Assembly: GCF_011039075.1 (NCBI RefSeq) | Contig: NZ_JAAKEG010000011.1 | Span: 18,869 to 82,868, forward strand | Direction: 5' to 3' | DNA length: 64,000 nt | Origin: Adlercreutzia sp. ZJ304 | Lineage (GTDB): Bacteria > Actinomycetota > Coriobacteriia > Coriobacteriales > Eggerthellaceae | Shown: in pieces, positions 34,380-45,752 of the stretch | Layout of the letters: every line of letters starts with the position of its first letter | Numbering within the stretch: position 1 is the first letter of the stretch | The notes under the pieces: generated by a model | Database searches by the model: none | What the model saw: only the letters and a program-made list of their open reading frames with translations | What the model was told of the DNA's origin: nothing | Position numbers and translations under genes: made by a program

Positions 34380-35747
34380 TTAAACCGCACGAACCGCCTG
34401 AGCAACTTGTTCAGCTATGTGCTTTGCAACCGATTCATCTGCGGCCTCTACCATGACACGCACAACAGGTTCAGTACCGCTAGGACGCAGCAGCACTCGC
34501 CCATTGTCACCAAGTTCATCCTCAGCAATTTTCACAGCTGCAGCAACGCTTTCATCTGCGCTAACAGCATGTTTATCAGCAACATTAACGTTGATTAGTT
34601 CCTGAGGAAATTTTTTCATAACACTGACAGCTTCTTCAAAAGTACCACCAATGCGTTTTACAGCTGCAAGGAATTGTACTGCTGTCATAAGCCCATCGCC
34701 AGTTGAGTTGTGCTCAAGCAATATCATATGCCCCGACTGTTCGCCACCAATAGAGTACCCATTAGCGCGCATCTCTTCTAGCACATACCTATCGCCAACT
34801 TTTGTTTGAATGACATCTATACCTGCGTCGCGCATTGCATGAACGAAGCCAAGATTGCACATAACTGTACTAACCACTGTATTTTTAGCAAGAGCACCTC
34901 GACGCTTCATATCTAGCGCTATAACCGCTTCTACAATATCGCCATCTATTTCGATACCTTTAGGCGTAACCATCATAACTCTGTCGGCATCTCCATCATG
35001 TGCAATACCAATGTCAGCGCCTGTGTCGCGTACAAGCTGCTTTATCGGCTCTAAATGCGTAGATCCGCATTCAACATTTATATCGGTACCATCGTAATCA
35101 TCGTTAATGACTATTACATCGGCACCAAGACGCTCAAGCGCAACAGGACTCGTAAGAGAAGAGGCACCATGACCCGTATCAAGAGCAATAGTCATGCCTT
35201 CAAAATTAATCCCCTGCTTTTCGATAGAGCGCACTGCATGATCAATATAAATATCGCATGCATTTTCAACTTCTATAGCCACGCCTAACTCAGATCCTGA
35301 CGGCATAGCCGCATCAGGGCTTCCTTCAGCACACGAAACTGCAATTTCGCCTTCAAGACCACCAGAAGTGATGAACTGCTCTATTTCGTCTTCCAATGCA
35401 TCGGGCAACTTAAAGCCTTTTGCGTCGAAAAGTTTAATGCCGTTATACTCCGGAGGATTATGAGATGCAGAAATTACAGCACCACCTGCAGCATTAAGCT
35501 CTCGCACTAGAAGTGCCACACCCGGTGTAGGAATAACGCCGGCTAGCAATGCACTACCCCCAGCGCTTGTTATGCCTGCTACCATAGCCGCTTCAAGCAT
35601 ATCACCAGAAAGGCGCGTATCCTTGCCGACAACTATTGTCTTTCCTAAAAACTTAACAGCCGCCTGACCTAAATAATAGGCGATCTTATTAGTAAGTTCG
35701 ACGTTAGCAACGCCTCGTACACCGTCGGTTCCAAATAACCTTGCCAT
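34380..35747 (-). CDS. glmM: Phosphoglucosamine mutase
   Basis: Interconverts glucosamine 6- and 1-phosphate on the way to UDP-GlcNAc and peptidoglycan. The 455-aa protein has the N-terminal RLFGTDGVRGVAN, the active-site phosphoserine loop ISASHNPPEYNG, the metal-binding DGDADR, the substrate loop GGEQSGH and the C-terminal RPSGTEPVVRV. The start at 35747 has GAGGG upstream. The frame upstream of it enters hisE, whose stop lies 2 bp away. Confidence 0.96.
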   Translation of the reverse strand: MARLFGTDGVRGVANVELTNKIAYYLGQAAVKFLGKTIVVGKDTRLSGDMLEAAMVAGITSAGGSALLAGVIPTPGVALLVRELNAAGGAVISASHNPPEYNGIKLFDAKGFKLPDALEDEIEQFITSGGLEGEIAVSCAEGSPDAAMPSGSELGVAIEVENACDIYIDHAVRSIEKQGINFEGMTIALDTGHGASSLTSPVALERLGADVIVINDDYDGTDINVECGSTHLEPIKQLVRDTGADIGIAHDGDADRVMMVTPKGIEIDGDIVEAVIALDMKRRGALAKNTVVSTVMCNLGFVHAMRDAGIDVIQTKVGDRYVLEEMRANGYSIGGEQSGHMILLEHNSTGDGLMTAVQFLAAVKRIGGTFEEAVSVMKKFPQELINVNVADKHAVSADESVAAAVKIAEDELGDNGRVLLRPSGTEPVVRVMVEAADESVAKHIAEQVAQAVRAV

Positions 35748-35748
35748 A

Positions 35749-36189
35749 CTATTTCCCTCGCTTAATATGACCCTCAACAAGACGAGCTGCCCCACTAGGT
35801 CGCTCTTCGTCGGTCATGCGCTCGTTCAATTCCGCTGCAAATTCATCCATAGATATATTGAAGCGCGAAAGCAAAACCATTAGATGATACACAATATCAG
35901 CTGCCTCATAACGCAAATGATCCACAGCAAAGTCAATTATAGCCTCATCATTAGAATACACATTAAGCATCTCAGCTTCCTTGGCAGCAAGCCCCGCTTC
36001 TGCCGCTTCCTCAGATACTTTCTTGCATAAATCGTCCAATTTCCCTTGAAGCAGTATTCGTGTATAGCTGCTTTCCCGACCTTCGCTTTTACGCGACTCT
36101 ATGGTGGCAGCCAGACAATCAAGTGCCGCCCCTATCTGAGATAAGGGCGGCACCTCGCCTTCGGCAATATATATCTTGCTACTATTCAT
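35749..36189 (-). CDS. hisE: Phosphoribosyl-ATP pyrophosphatase
   Basis: Second step of histidine synthesis (PR-ATP to PR-AMP), MazG-like fold. The 146-aa protein has the catalytic helix ERKSEG-like start, [14 protein letters not shown] and the C-terminal [18 protein letters not shown], which supplies the metal-binding acidic residues. About 25 N-terminal residues precede the usual start. The ATG at 36189 lies inside the end of rpoC (8-bp overlap) with GAAGG upstream. No other his gene is nearby, so it appears to ride on the rpoBC transcript. Confidence 0.92.
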   Translation of the reverse strand: MNSSKIYIAEGEVPPLSQIGAALDCLAATIESRKSEGRESSYTRILLQGKLDDLCKKVSEEAAEAGLAAKEAEMLNVYSNDEAIIDFAVDHLRYEAADIVYHLMVLLSRFNISMDEFAAELNERMTDEERPSGAARLVEGHIKRGK

Positions 36190-39100
36190 TATCGCCTTCA
36201 TTATCGGCATCAGCACTATTAGCTTCAGCTTCGACATCGGTTATGCCAAATCCAAGCCCTTCAACAGCCCCGAGCAGCGCATCAAGCTCTTCAAGGTTTC
36301 GCTGATAACTGCGCGGCGGCAAAGCCTCGCCTAGCATTTCTTCGCCTTCATTGTTGAAACGCGGCGGCTCATCTCCACCTATCAGAATAGTATCGTCAGG
36401 GCTAAACACCATGTCTAGCAGCTGTGACATATCATCGCTTGTGGCAGACAGGTCATCTTCTATCACGTGCATAAGCCCGCGCTCTTCTAGACCCTCTTTC
36501 AATTCCTCAATAGCCTTAACGCCTATTCCCTCTATGCGCAGAAGATCATCTTCGGTATGACCCAAAAGATCGGCAACTGTTTCTATACCGGCCTCGCTAA
36601 ACTTATTAGCCCAGCGCTGAGACACTCCCAAATCGTCAAATATATAAAGACGCGCCTGCTCGTCGGTCAGATTATGTCTGCGACTACCCATGCTTAAAGC
36701 ATTCAGATAGCTACCGTAGCTGCCTGTAGTGTTAAAGAAACCATCGCCATCTAAAGACCAATCTTGAGGATGCGGCAGTAAGTCTTCTATTTCACGAAGC
36801 GCCTCTGGAGCATATTCTGGCAAAACATCGCCATCTGCCGATTCAACAGGTTGCCCCTTATATGTAATTCCCACATTGCGATAACGCGTAAGTCCGGTAC
36901 CAGCAGGTATGGGTTTGCCAATAATTACATTCTCTTTTAAGCCAGCCAAATGATCAGTCTTGCCCTCTATGGCAGCGTCGGTTAGAACCTTGGTAGTTTC
37001 TTGGAACGATGCAGCTGACAACCACGAATCAGTCGCCAGTGATGCCTTTGTAATACCGAGCAGAAGCGGCTGACCTATAGGCGGCTCTTTCCCTTCCGCA
37101 ATAAGATCGTTTGCAACTTTCTCAAATTCAAAACGATTAACTTGTCCGCCCGGCAATAGGTTAGAATCGCCCGCATCTAATACCGCTACCTTGCGAAGCA
37201 TCTGGCGCGCAATAACTTCAATATGCTTGTCGTTAATATCAACGCCTTGGCTGACATAAACACCTTGAACCTGTCCGACAATATAGCGAAGCGTGGTATT
37301 CGGGTCGGTCAAACGCAGCAAGTCGTGCGGATTAATAGAACCCTTTGTAAGCTGCTGCCCTATATGAACTTCACAACCATCTACCACACCGGGCATCATA
37401 GTAACGCGCGCTGATACTACGTATTCGCGCAGATTACCCTCTTGGTCATGGATTGTAAGCACCTTAGATGACTTATCGCCACCTATTTGCAAAGTGCCGG
37501 ATATTTCCGCAAGCACAGCCTGACCCTTAGGCTTACGCGCTTCGAAAAGCTCTTGAACACGGGGAAGACCATGGGTGATGTCTTCACCAGCAACGCCGCC
37601 GGTGTGGAACGTGCGCATCGTTAGCTGCGTACCGGGCTCACCAATAGACTGCGCAGCAATAATGCCGACAGCAGTACCTATATTAACTGGACGACCAGTT
37701 GCCAAATCCCAACCATAGCATTTCTGGCAAACGCCATGTTCAGCATGGCAAGTCATTATTGTGCGAATTATAACTTCTGTGATACCAGCGCTTTGCATAT
37801 TGCGAAGCTGCTGCATGGAAGTTATATAGTCGCCAGCATCCATCAAAACTTCGCCATTTTTGCCAGTAACAGGTTCTAATATACAACGCCCAATCAGGTT
37901 CTCGTCAAGTTCGCCCTTTTCAGTCTCTAGCGCATAAGGTACACCCTCATGAGTATGGCAGTCTATTTCGCGAACAATAACATCTTGCGCAACGTCAACC
38001 AGACGGCGAGTCAGATAACCAGAGTCGGCAGTACGAAGCGCCGTGTCAGCCAAACCCTTACGAGCGCCATGCGTAGAAATAAAGTACTCCAACACCGACA
38101 AGCCTTCGCGGAAGTTTGCCTTAATAGGACGGTCAATAATTTCGCCTTTCGGGTCAGACATAAGACCACGCATACCAGCCAACTGACGAATCTGCTTGAT
38201 ATTACCGCGGGCACCCGAGAAAGCCATCATGTAAATAGGATTAAACTTGTCAAAGTTTTCAGCCATGGCATCGCCAACTTCTTCGTTGGCTTCATTCCAA
38301 ATGTCTACAACCTGCTTATGACGTTCCTCGTCGCTAACAAGACCTAGTTCGTAGTCTTCATCTATAGCAGCTACCTTAGCATCGGCCTTCGCAAGTATTT
38401 CACCTTTGTTAGGCGGGATAGTAGCGTCGTACACAGATACGGTAACACCAGCACGTGTAGCGTAGTGGAAACCAGCATCTTTCAAACCATCCAAAATTGG
38501 AGGCAACTCAGAAAGTTCATAGGTGTTACAAACATCCTCTACCAGACGGCTAATTTCCTTCTTGTTCATTTCGTAGTTCAAGAAAGCGTAATCTGGCGGC
38601 AGAACATCATTGAAAATAATGCGTCCAACCGTGGTTTCTATACGATCGCCTGCCTTGTGTTCCTCATAAACACCATAGCTAGTAGCAACTTGGCAAGGTA
38701 CACGAAGACGCACTTTAATCTTAGCCTGCAAATCTAGGTCGGCACGCGCATCGTATGCACGCATTGCATCATCTATGTCGGTAAATACGCGCCCTTCGCC
38801 CTCAAAGCCATCACGTGCAGCTGTCAGGTAATACAAACCGATAATCATGTCCTGCGTAGGTACGGTAAGCGGGCGACCGTGTGCCGGAGACTTTATGTTG
38901 TTTGAAGACAGCATAAGAACGCGAGCCTCAGCCTGCGCCTCGGCACCAAGCGGCACATGTACAGCCATTTGGTCGCCGTCGAAGTCGGCATTAAACGCAG
39001 TACAAACAAGCGGGTGCAGACGAATTGCTTTACCTTCAACAAGCACTGGCTCGAAAGCCTGAATGCCCAAGCGGTGCAGGGTTGGTGCGCGGTTCAAAAG

Positions 39101-40603
39101 TACCGGATGATCTGCGATAACTTCCTCAAGCACGTCCCATACGCGGCTTGCTCCGCGATCTACCTTGCGCTTCGCATCTTTAATATTGTTCGCATATTCA
39201 AGCTCGACCAAACGCTTTATAACAAAAGGCTTGAACAGCTCTAATGCCATCTGACTAGGCAGACCACATTGATGCAGTTTCAGCTGCGGACCAACAACAA
39301 TAACCGAACGACCTGAATAGTCAACGCGCTTGCCCAACAAGTTCTGGCGGAAACGACCTTGCTTGCCCTTTAGCATATCGCTAATCGACTTCAACGGACG
39401 ATTACCGGGACCTGTAACCGGGCGACCACGACGACCGTTATCAAACAAACTGTCAACCGCTTCCTGCAGCATGCGCTTTTCGTTGTTAACGATAATTTCA
39501 GGTGCGCCCAAATCGAGCAGACGCTTCAAACGATTGTTGCGATTAATTACGCGACGATATAAATCGTTTAGGTCTGAAGTAGCGAAACGACCACCATCCA
39601 ACTGCACCATTGGACGCAGATCGGGCGGTATAACCGGCACTACATCTAAAATCATATCGGTGGGACTATTGTCGCTCTTCAGGAACGCATCTACCACCTT
39701 CAAGCGTTTTGTAGCCTTAACGCGCTTTTGACCCTTACCGGTGCTTATAACTTCGCGCAACTCTTCTGCCGTGGCTTCCAAATCTATCTGATCTAGCAAA
39801 TCGCGGACAGCCTCAGCACCCATGCCGCCAGTAAAGTAATCGCTATAGTTCGCGCGCATTTCGCGATAAAGAGCCTCATCTGGCACAAGCTGCTTCGGCT
39901 CTATACGCATAAATTCATCTAGCGCATCGGCACGCAGCGCCTTGCGCTCGTTAAATTCCTCGTAAATGTCGGCAATTTCTTGATTAACCTCTTCGGGGGT
40001 TAAACGATCGTCATCGTCGGCATAGTCGATAAAATCGTCATCCTCGGGCACATAGTCGGTAGAAAGCTTACGTGTAGCCTCTATCAACCTGTCGCGCTCA
40101 GCGTCAATTTCCTCTAAGTCAGCCGCAAGTTCATCACGCAGCTCATCTGCATCTTCTTCGCGCGCTTCCTTATCTACACTGGTAATAATTGAGCTAGCGA
40201 AATAAAGGACTTTCTCCAATTCCTTCGGCGGAATGTCTAGAAGATAACCTAGACGCGAAGGGGACCCTTTGAAATACCAGATATGACTTACCGGCGCTGC
40301 CAGTTCTATATGACCCATGCGTTCGCGACGAACCTTTGAACGCGTAACTTCAACACCGCAGCGTTCGCACACAATGCCGCGGAAACGAACGCGCTTGTAT
40401 TTACCGCACGCGCATTCCCAGTCTTTCGTAGGACCAAATATCTTCTCGCAGTAAAGACCATCTTTTTCAGGCTTCAAAGTACGATAGTTAATAGTCTCTG
40501 GCTTTTTAACTTCACCACGCGACCAGCTACGTACATCTTCAGCACTTGCAAGGGATATGCGAAGCGCATCGAAATTGCGCACATCGTATTCGGTGTTCGC
40601 CAT
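36182..40603 (-). CDS. rpoC: DNA-directed RNA polymerase beta-prime subunit with C-terminal HhH extension
   Basis: A 1473-aa catalytic subunit. The N-terminal zinc site ([20 protein letters not shown]), the catalytic-Mg motif [12 protein letters not shown], bridge-helix and trigger-loop regions ([11 protein letters not shown]) and the second zinc cluster ([15 protein letters not shown]) are intact. After the normal end region (about residue 1280) it continues for nearly 190 residues. Residues 1324-1377 form a helix-hairpin-helix unit resembling the alpha-subunit CTD, followed by a roughly 95-residue acidic tail. Its start overlaps the rpoB stop (TAATG). Confidence 0.97.
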   Translation of the reverse strand: MANTEYDVRNFDALRISLASAEDVRSWSRGEVKKPETINYRTLKPEKDGLYCEKIFGPTKDWECACGKYKRVRFRGIVCERCGVEVTRSKVRRERMGHIELAAPVSHIWYFKGSPSRLGYLLDIPPKELEKVLYFASSIITSVDKEAREEDADELRDELAADLEEIDAERDRLIEATRKLSTDYVPEDDDFIDYADDDDRLTPEEVNQEIADIYEEFNERKALRADALDEFMRIEPKQLVPDEALYREMRANYSDYFTGGMGAEAVRDLLDQIDLEATAEELREVISTGKGQKRVKATKRLKVVDAFLKSDNSPTDMILDVVPVIPPDLRPMVQLDGGRFATSDLNDLYRRVINRNNRLKRLLDLGAPEIIVNNEKRMLQEAVDSLFDNGRRGRPVTGPGNRPLKSISDMLKGKQGRFRQNLLGKRVDYSGRSVIVVGPQLKLHQCGLPSQMALELFKPFVIKRLVELEYANNIKDAKRKVDRGASRVWDVLEEVIADHPVLLNRAPTLHRLGIQAFEPVLVEGKAIRLHPLVCTAFNADFDGDQMAVHVPLGAEAQAEARVLMLSSNNIKSPAHGRPLTVPTQDMIIGLYYLTAARDGFEGEGRVFTDIDDAMRAYDARADLDLQAKIKVRLRVPCQVATSYGVYEEHKAGDRIETTVGRIIFNDVLPPDYAFLNYEMNKKEISRLVEDVCNTYELSELPPILDGLKDAGFHYATRAGVTVSVYDATIPPNKGEILAKADAKVAAIDEDYELGLVSDEERHKQVVDIWNEANEEVGDAMAENFDKFNPIYMMAFSGARGNIKQIRQLAGMRGLMSDPKGEIIDRPIKANFREGLSVLEYFISTHGARKGLADTALRTADSGYLTRRLVDVAQDVIVREIDCHTHEGVPYALETEKGELDENLIGRCILEPVTGKNGEVLMDAGDYITSMQQLRNMQSAGITEVIIRTIMTCHAEHGVCQKCYGWDLATGRPVNIGTAVGIIAAQSIGEPGTQLTMRTFHTGGVAGEDITHGLPRVQELFEARKPKGQAVLAEISGTLQIGGDKSSKVLTIHDQEGNLREYVVSARVTMMPGVVDGCEVHIGQQLTKGSINPHDLLRLTDPNTTLRYIVGQVQGVYVSQGVDINDKHIEVIARQMLRKVAVLDAGDSNLLPGGQVNRFEFEKVANDLIAEGKEPPIGQPLLLGITKASLATDSWLSAASFQETTKVLTDAAIEGKTDHLAGLKENVIIGKPIPAGTGLTRYRNVGITYKGQPVESADGDVLPEYAPEALREIEDLLPHPQDWSLDGDGFFNTTGSYGSYLNALSMGSRRHNLTDEQARLYIFDDLGVSQRWANKFSEAGIETVADLLGHTEDDLLRIEGIGVKAIEELKEGLEERGLMHVIEDDLSATSDDMSQLLDMVFSPDDTILIGGDEPPRFNNEGEEMLGEALPPRSYQRNLEELDALLGAVEGLGFGITDVEAEANSADADNEGDNE
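36473..36634 (-). other. Alpha-CTD-like helix-hairpin-helix domain at the C-terminus of RpoC
   Basis: Residues 1324-1377 of beta-prime ([20 protein letters not shown], then [20 protein letters not shown] and [14 protein letters not shown]) match the order and spacing of the RpoA CTD: first helix, the T-E-D-x-LL helix, the GxGxK hairpin, then a terminal helix ending in RGL. It is not part of the canonical beta-prime fold. Confidence 0.75.
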
Positions 40604-43600
40604 TATTCGGCTCCTTTCTCTTCATTGGAACCGATCAACTCATTAGCAAGGTTGTCCAATGCTTCTGCGGAATTATTGTTCACAGGTGCGCTGGTGCCTA
40701 AATCGGCGCCTATCAGCGTATCTCCATCATCAATCAATAAATCGGCTGTGTTGTCGCGGTCGATATCACTCATAAGTTCACCAAGTTCAGCAGCTATATC
40801 GTCTATAGCGTTGCTCTCTTGCTTCTCGGTTTCGCGGGCACCCGATGCCAAAGCCTCGTAAATAGCACGATCTTCGTCGCCCTCGTCACCGTCAATATTT
40901 ACATCGCTTGCGCCGAGCGCACCTTCAAGTTCAACATTCAAGCAAAGGCTCTTCATTTCCTTTACCAAAACCTTGAACGACTCAGGCACTTCAGGAGCCG
41001 GAATATTTTCGCCTTTCACAATGGCTTCGTAGCTCTTTACACGACCTGCCGTGTCGTCAGATTTCACAGTTAGAATCTCTTGCAACACATTGCTTGCGCC
41101 GTAAGCGTAGAGCGCCCACACTTCCATTTCGCCGAAGCGCTGACCGCCGAACTGCGCCTTGCCGCCTAGCGGCTGCTGGGTGATAAGACTGTAAGGACCA
41201 GTAGAGCGTGCATGAATCTTATCGTCAACCATATGACCGAGTTTAAGAATGTATGTAGCACCCACAGTAATAGGTTCGCGGAATTTCTCGCCTGTACGAC
41301 CATCGTATAGCCAAGTCTTACCGGTAGGAGTAAGTTGCGGCACCATTTCGTCGCGCGCCATTTCGCCATACTTCTTATGGTTCATATTTATTAGGTTGCG
41401 ATTAGCCTTCACAATAGCATCTGAAATTTCGTCTTCAGTGGCACCGTCAAACACAGGCGTGGCAACAAACATGGGACCTTCCACCACGTCATCGGTTTCA
41501 GCGTCGTCAGACCAGCCCCACTTCGCAGCCCAACCCAAGTGATTCTCAAGCAGCTGACCCACATTCATACGGCTAGGAACGCCCAGCGGATTCAGGATTA
41601 CGTCGATAGGCGTACCATCAGCCAAGTAAGGCATGTCTTCCACAGGAAGCACGCGGCTGATAACACCCTTGTTACCGTGACGACCGGAAAGCTTGTCGCC
41701 CTGTTGCACCTTACGCTTTTGAGCAACATAGACACGCACCAGATCTTTAACTTGCGGCGGCAAATCGTCGCCAGCTTCGCGGCTGAAACGCAAAATGCCA
41801 ATAACGCGACCACCCGCACCGTGCGGCACCTTCAAAGATGTATCGCGCACTTCGCGTGCCTTTTCGCCAAATATAGCACGCAGCAGGCGCTCTTCAGCGG
41901 TAAGCTCGGTTTCACCCTTCGGAGTAACTTTGCCGACCAAGACATCGCCCGGACCAACCTCGGCACCTACGCGAATTATGCCGTCGGCATCAAGGTCGGT
42001 AATCATATCGTCAGAGATATTCGGTATTTCGCGCGTTATTTCCTCGTCGCCCAACTTTGTTTCGCGGGCATCAACCTCGTATTCGGCTATCTGAATGCTG
42101 GTAAGCAGGTCTTCGGAAACCACGCGCTCGGATACGATAATAGCGTCCTCGTAGTTGTAACCTTCCCACGGCATGTAGGCAACCATCAGATTTGCGCCCA
42201 GCGCTAACTCGCCATGATCGCAGCTTGGACCATCAGCTAAAACATCTCCCACTTCCACTCTGTCGCCGGGGCGAACAATGGGCTTATGGTTAATGCAGCC
42301 AGACTGGTTAGAGCGCTGGAATTTAGGAATTAGATATTCGTCGTATTCCCCATCGTCTGTCTCTATGATGATGGTCTGACCATCCACATAGTCAACCACG
42401 CCGGAATTCTGCGCGACTAATATCTCGCCAGAGTCAACCGCGATGCGATGCTCAATGCCAGTACCAACAAGCGGTGCTTCGGTACGCAGCAGCGGCACAG
42501 CCTGACGCTGCATGTTTGAACCCATCAACGCACGGTTAGCATCGTCGTGTTCGAGGAATGGAATAAGAGACGTAGCCACACTAGTCATCTGGCGCGGAGA
42601 AACGTCCATATAATCAACTTGTGTAGGCGGAACTTCATCAGGTTCGCCAAATTCACCAGCAGCATTCTTTGTACGACAGAGAATACGAGCGCTGGGATGC
42701 CAATTACCGTCTTTATCGTATGTGCCGAACTCGCGCGTTTTAGGATCGAATGGATCGTTAGCCTGCGCAATAACGTAGTTTTCTTCCTCGTCAGCCGTAA
42801 GATAATCTACATCATCTGTTACTTTGCCATCGACCACACGGCGATACGGACTTTCAATAAAACCAAACGGATTAACGCGCGCATATGCCGCCAGCGAACC
42901 AATCAGACCAATGTTTGGACCTTCAGGCGTCTCAATTGGGCACATGCGACCATAGTGAGAAGTATGCACGTCGCGCACTTCAAAGCCTGCGCGTTCGCGC
43001 GACAAACCGCCCGGACCCAAAGCCGACAGGCGGCGCTTATGCGTAATGCCGGCAGCAGGATTTGTTTGATCCATGAACTGAGACAGCTGCGAAGATCCGA
43101 AAAACTCCTTGATAGCTGCCACAATTGGACGAATATTCACAAGGCTTTGCGGAGTGATTTCTTCAGGCTCTTGCATGCTCATGCGCTCGCGCACCACGCG
43201 CTCCATGCGTGAAAGACCAATACGGAACTGATTTTGAATCAGTTCGCCCACAGTGCGGATACGGCGGTTACCAAAATGGTCAATATCGTCAACCTGATAA
43301 CCTTCTTCGCCTGCATGAAGCGCAATTATGTAGCGCATTGTGCGCACAATATCTTCGCGCGTAAGCGTGGAAGACTCAGCCGATTCAGGATTTTCGCCCA
43401 GCTTTTTATCTATCTTGTAGCGACCCACCTTCGCCAAATCGTAACGCTGCGGATTAAAGAACAAGCCATCTAACAGCGTGCGAGCTGAATCAATTGTAGG
43501 CGGCTCGCCCGGACGGAAGCGCTTGTAAAGCTCAATTAGGCTTTCCTCGCGGGTAGTAGCTGGGTCACGCTCTAGGGTGCGGCGCAGCATTTCAGAATCG

Positions 43601-44247
43601 CCAAGAAGATCGATTATCTCTTCGTTCGTCTCGGCTAGTCCAAGTGCGCGCACCAACAGCGTGGCAGGCTGCTTACGCTTACGGTCAATACGAACCGACA
43701 GCACATCGCGCTTATCGGTTTCAAATTCTAGCCAAGCACCGCGGCTAGGAATAACCTTAGCGTTATATATAGTCTTGTCAGAAGTCTTATCGCGCTCACT
43801 TCCAAAATAAACACCCGGGCTACGCACTAGCTGACTTACCACTACGCGCTCGGTGCCGTTTATGATGAACGTACCACGCGGAGTCATAAGCGGAAAATCG
43901 CCCATGAACACCTTTTGTTCTTCAATAACACCTGTTTCGCGATTAATGAAACGCACATTTGCGCGAAGAGCAGCTTGGTAGCTGACATCTTTTTCCTTGC
44001 ATTCATCAACCGTATACTTCGGCTCTTCGAACTCGTGTTCGCCGAATTCGAGCGCCATATCTTTAGTGCTGTTCTCAATTGGAGCAATATCGTTGAAAGC
44101 TTGCGTAATGCCTTCCGTTTGGAAATGCTTAAAACTTTCTGTTTGGATACCGATAAGATTCGGAAGATCCATTACATCTTGGATCTTTGCGAAACTGCGT
44201 CGATCTCTGTAATTGCTGGTAGTAGGTGATTTTTTTAGCTTTGCCAC
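40603..44247 (-). CDS. rpoB: DNA-directed RNA polymerase beta subunit
   Basis: The 1214-aa beta subunit. The N-terminal part ([20 protein letters not shown]), the rifampicin-region [20 protein letters not shown] with [11 protein letters not shown], the Mg-binding [16 protein letters not shown] and the C-terminal [20 protein letters not shown] are visible. An acidic tail of about 110 residues follows, longer than in E. coli. The start is a GTG at 44247 with GAAGGGGGAT upstream. rplJ and rplL, which usually precede rpoB, are not here: a divergent phosphofructokinase gene is. Confidence 0.98.
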   Translation of the reverse strand: MAKLKKSPTTSNYRDRRSFAKIQDVMDLPNLIGIQTESFKHFQTEGITQAFNDIAPIENSTKDMALEFGEHEFEEPKYTVDECKEKDVSYQAALRANVRFINRETGVIEEQKVFMGDFPLMTPRGTFIINGTERVVVSQLVRSPGVYFGSERDKTSDKTIYNAKVIPSRGAWLEFETDKRDVLSVRIDRKRKQPATLLVRALGLAETNEEIIDLLGDSEMLRRTLERDPATTREESLIELYKRFRPGEPPTIDSARTLLDGLFFNPQRYDLAKVGRYKIDKKLGENPESAESSTLTREDIVRTMRYIIALHAGEEGYQVDDIDHFGNRRIRTVGELIQNQFRIGLSRMERVVRERMSMQEPEEITPQSLVNIRPIVAAIKEFFGSSQLSQFMDQTNPAAGITHKRRLSALGPGGLSRERAGFEVRDVHTSHYGRMCPIETPEGPNIGLIGSLAAYARVNPFGFIESPYRRVVDGKVTDDVDYLTADEEENYVIAQANDPFDPKTREFGTYDKDGNWHPSARILCRTKNAAGEFGEPDEVPPTQVDYMDVSPRQMTSVATSLIPFLEHDDANRALMGSNMQRQAVPLLRTEAPLVGTGIEHRIAVDSGEILVAQNSGVVDYVDGQTIIIETDDGEYDEYLIPKFQRSNQSGCINHKPIVRPGDRVEVGDVLADGPSCDHGELALGANLMVAYMPWEGYNYEDAIIVSERVVSEDLLTSIQIAEYEVDARETKLGDEEITREIPNISDDMITDLDADGIIRVGAEVGPGDVLVGKVTPKGETELTAEERLLRAIFGEKAREVRDTSLKVPHGAGGRVIGILRFSREAGDDLPPQVKDLVRVYVAQKRKVQQGDKLSGRHGNKGVISRVLPVEDMPYLADGTPIDVILNPLGVPSRMNVGQLLENHLGWAAKWGWSDDAETDDVVEGPMFVATPVFDGATEDEISDAIVKANRNLINMNHKKYGEMARDEMVPQLTPTGKTWLYDGRTGEKFREPITVGATYILKLGHMVDDKIHARSTGPYSLITQQPLGGKAQFGGQRFGEMEVWALYAYGASNVLQEILTVKSDDTAGRVKSYEAIVKGENIPAPEVPESFKVLVKEMKSLCLNVELEGALGASDVNIDGDEGDEDRAIYEALASGARETEKQESNAIDDIAAELGELMSDIDRDNTADLLIDDGDTLIGADLGTSAPVNNNSAEALDNLANELIGSNEEKGAE

Positions 44248-44301
44248 GAAGCTGATCCCCCTTCAAAATTCCTTTGGAACTGAAAATTGCAGCAACGCAC
44301 T

Positions 44302-44330
44302 AAAATACTTAAAAGTACGCCCTTGGTCAA
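44302..44330 (-). promoter_or_regulatory. Promoter of rpoBC-hisE
   Basis: On the minus strand TTGACC (44330-44325) and TATTTT (44307-44302) are separated by exactly 17 bp, leaving a leader of about 45-50 nt before the GTG start of rpoB. Confidence 0.65.
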
Positions 44331-44507
44331 GAAAAATTTTTTAGAAATATGTAGTTTTTGTGTTTTATATATAAACAACCACTAATAAGCAAACCAACAA
44401 CGGATGCACTCAATCTTAACATTCATATAACCGATCAAACGTAAGCGATGCCTAACGATGTGTGATACGCTTTCAACATAACTTTCTAAACGGAAAAGGA
44501 GTTCGAA

Positions 44508-45752
44508 ATGGGCAATTGTTTGGTGGCGCAATCTGGAGGACCAACTGCTGTTATAAATGCTTCACTGGCAGGCGTTGTGCGCGCAAATCAGCTAAACCCA
44601 ATATATGACCACGTATATGGTGGCATTCACGGCATAGAGGGCGTGCTTGAAGAGAAACTTTACGATCTGACCAATCTTTCAGGAGCAGAAATTGAATTAC
44701 TGCGCCAAACTCCATCAAGCGCGCTTGGTACTTGCCGCTATAAGTTAAAGCGCGACAATCCAGCCGATTTCGAGCGCCTGTTAACCATAATGGACAAAAA
44801 TGATATAGACGTAATGTTTTATATCGGCGGCAACGATTCTATGGACACAGTAGATGCACTTTCAGAATATGCCGCCGCGCACAACAGCAAGAAGCGCTTC
44901 GTTGGTATTCCGAAAACTGTTGATAACGACCTAGTGCCTGTAGACCACTGCCCCGGCTTCCCAAGTGCCGCTAAGCTGGCTTGTCTAGTAACGCATGCCA
45001 CACGCTTAGATTATGATGCCTACACGCGCCCCGAGGTATTTGTGCTTGAAACCATGGGTCGCGATGCTGGCTGGTTAGCTGCAAGCTGCTGTTTAACTGG
45101 CGATGTAGATTTGTTGGTGCTGCCCGAAGTAGACTTTGACCGCGAAAAGTTCTTAGCGCAGGTGCAAAAGAAGATGGATGAGGTCGGCTCGTGCTATATA
45201 GTGGTTAGCGAAGGCGCACATTATGCCGATGGCACCTACATCTCTGCGGGCGATACTGCAAATGATGGTTTCGCGCATGCTGTGTTAGGTGGTGCTGCAC
45301 AAACACTAAAGCAAATGATAATCGATGCTGGCATTGCTCCGCGCGGCGTAGTGCAAGACCTTTCGCGCGCAGCACGGTCTTCAAATTTCGCGCAATCGAA
45401 AATAGATGTGACCGAAGCTTACGAACTTGGCATGAGCGCACATATGCGTTCGGCAAACCCAGAGTTTACTGCGCAAGTTGTAGGCGTAAAGCGCGGTAAC
45501 GCACGCAAAATGGAATGTTCGGGCGGCAGCTGCCAAATGATTGAGTCTTACAATGCAGAATTTTTCGCAGGACCTGCAAGCGAGTTCGCGAATTATGTAA
45601 AAGCATTCCCGACCGATTGGATACTGCCCGACTATCAAGGCATAACTGAAGATGCACTTGAATACTTCCGCCCATTAGTAGAAGGCGAACCGGCAATAAT
45701 CTATGGCAAGGACGGAATGCCTGCCACCATAGAGCCTTTCAACAAGCGCTAA
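44508..45752 (+). CDS. pfp: 6-phosphofructokinase, pyrophosphate-dependent type
   Basis: Phosphorylates fructose 6-phosphate in glycolysis. The 414-aa protein has the N-terminal loop AQSGGPTAVINAS, GGNDSMDT and IPKTVDNDL. The Asp in GGNDS (Gly in ATP enzymes) and the Lys in PKTVDND (Gly in ATP enzymes) are the residues that mark PPi-dependent PFKs. The substrate motif ETMGRDAGWL is present. AAAGGAG lies upstream. It is divergent from rpoB. Use of PPi would fit the polyphosphate genes 10 kb away (inference). Confidence 0.9.
   Translation: MGNCLVAQSGGPTAVINASLAGVVRANQLNPIYDHVYGGIHGIEGVLEEKLYDLTNLSGAEIELLRQTPSSALGTCRYKLKRDNPADFERLLTIMDKNDIDVMFYIGGNDSMDTVDALSEYAAAHNSKKRFVGIPKTVDNDLVPVDHCPGFPSAAKLACLVTHATRLDYDAYTRPEVFVLETMGRDAGWLAASCCLTGDVDLLVLPEVDFDREKFLAQVQKKMDEVGSCYIVVSEGAHYADGTYISAGDTANDGFAHAVLGGAAQTLKQMIIDAGIAPRGVVQDLSRAARSSNFAQSKIDVTEAYELGMSAHMRSANPEFTAQVVGVKRGNARKMECSGGSCQMIESYNAEFFAGPASEFANYVKAFPTDWILPDYQGITEDALEYFRPLVEGEPAIIYGKDGMPATIEPFNKR

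Noticed and set aside
37223..43810. Many plus-strand frames within rpoB and rpoC
   Set aside because: They are shadows of highly biased coding sequence on the other strand; no start signals or domains.
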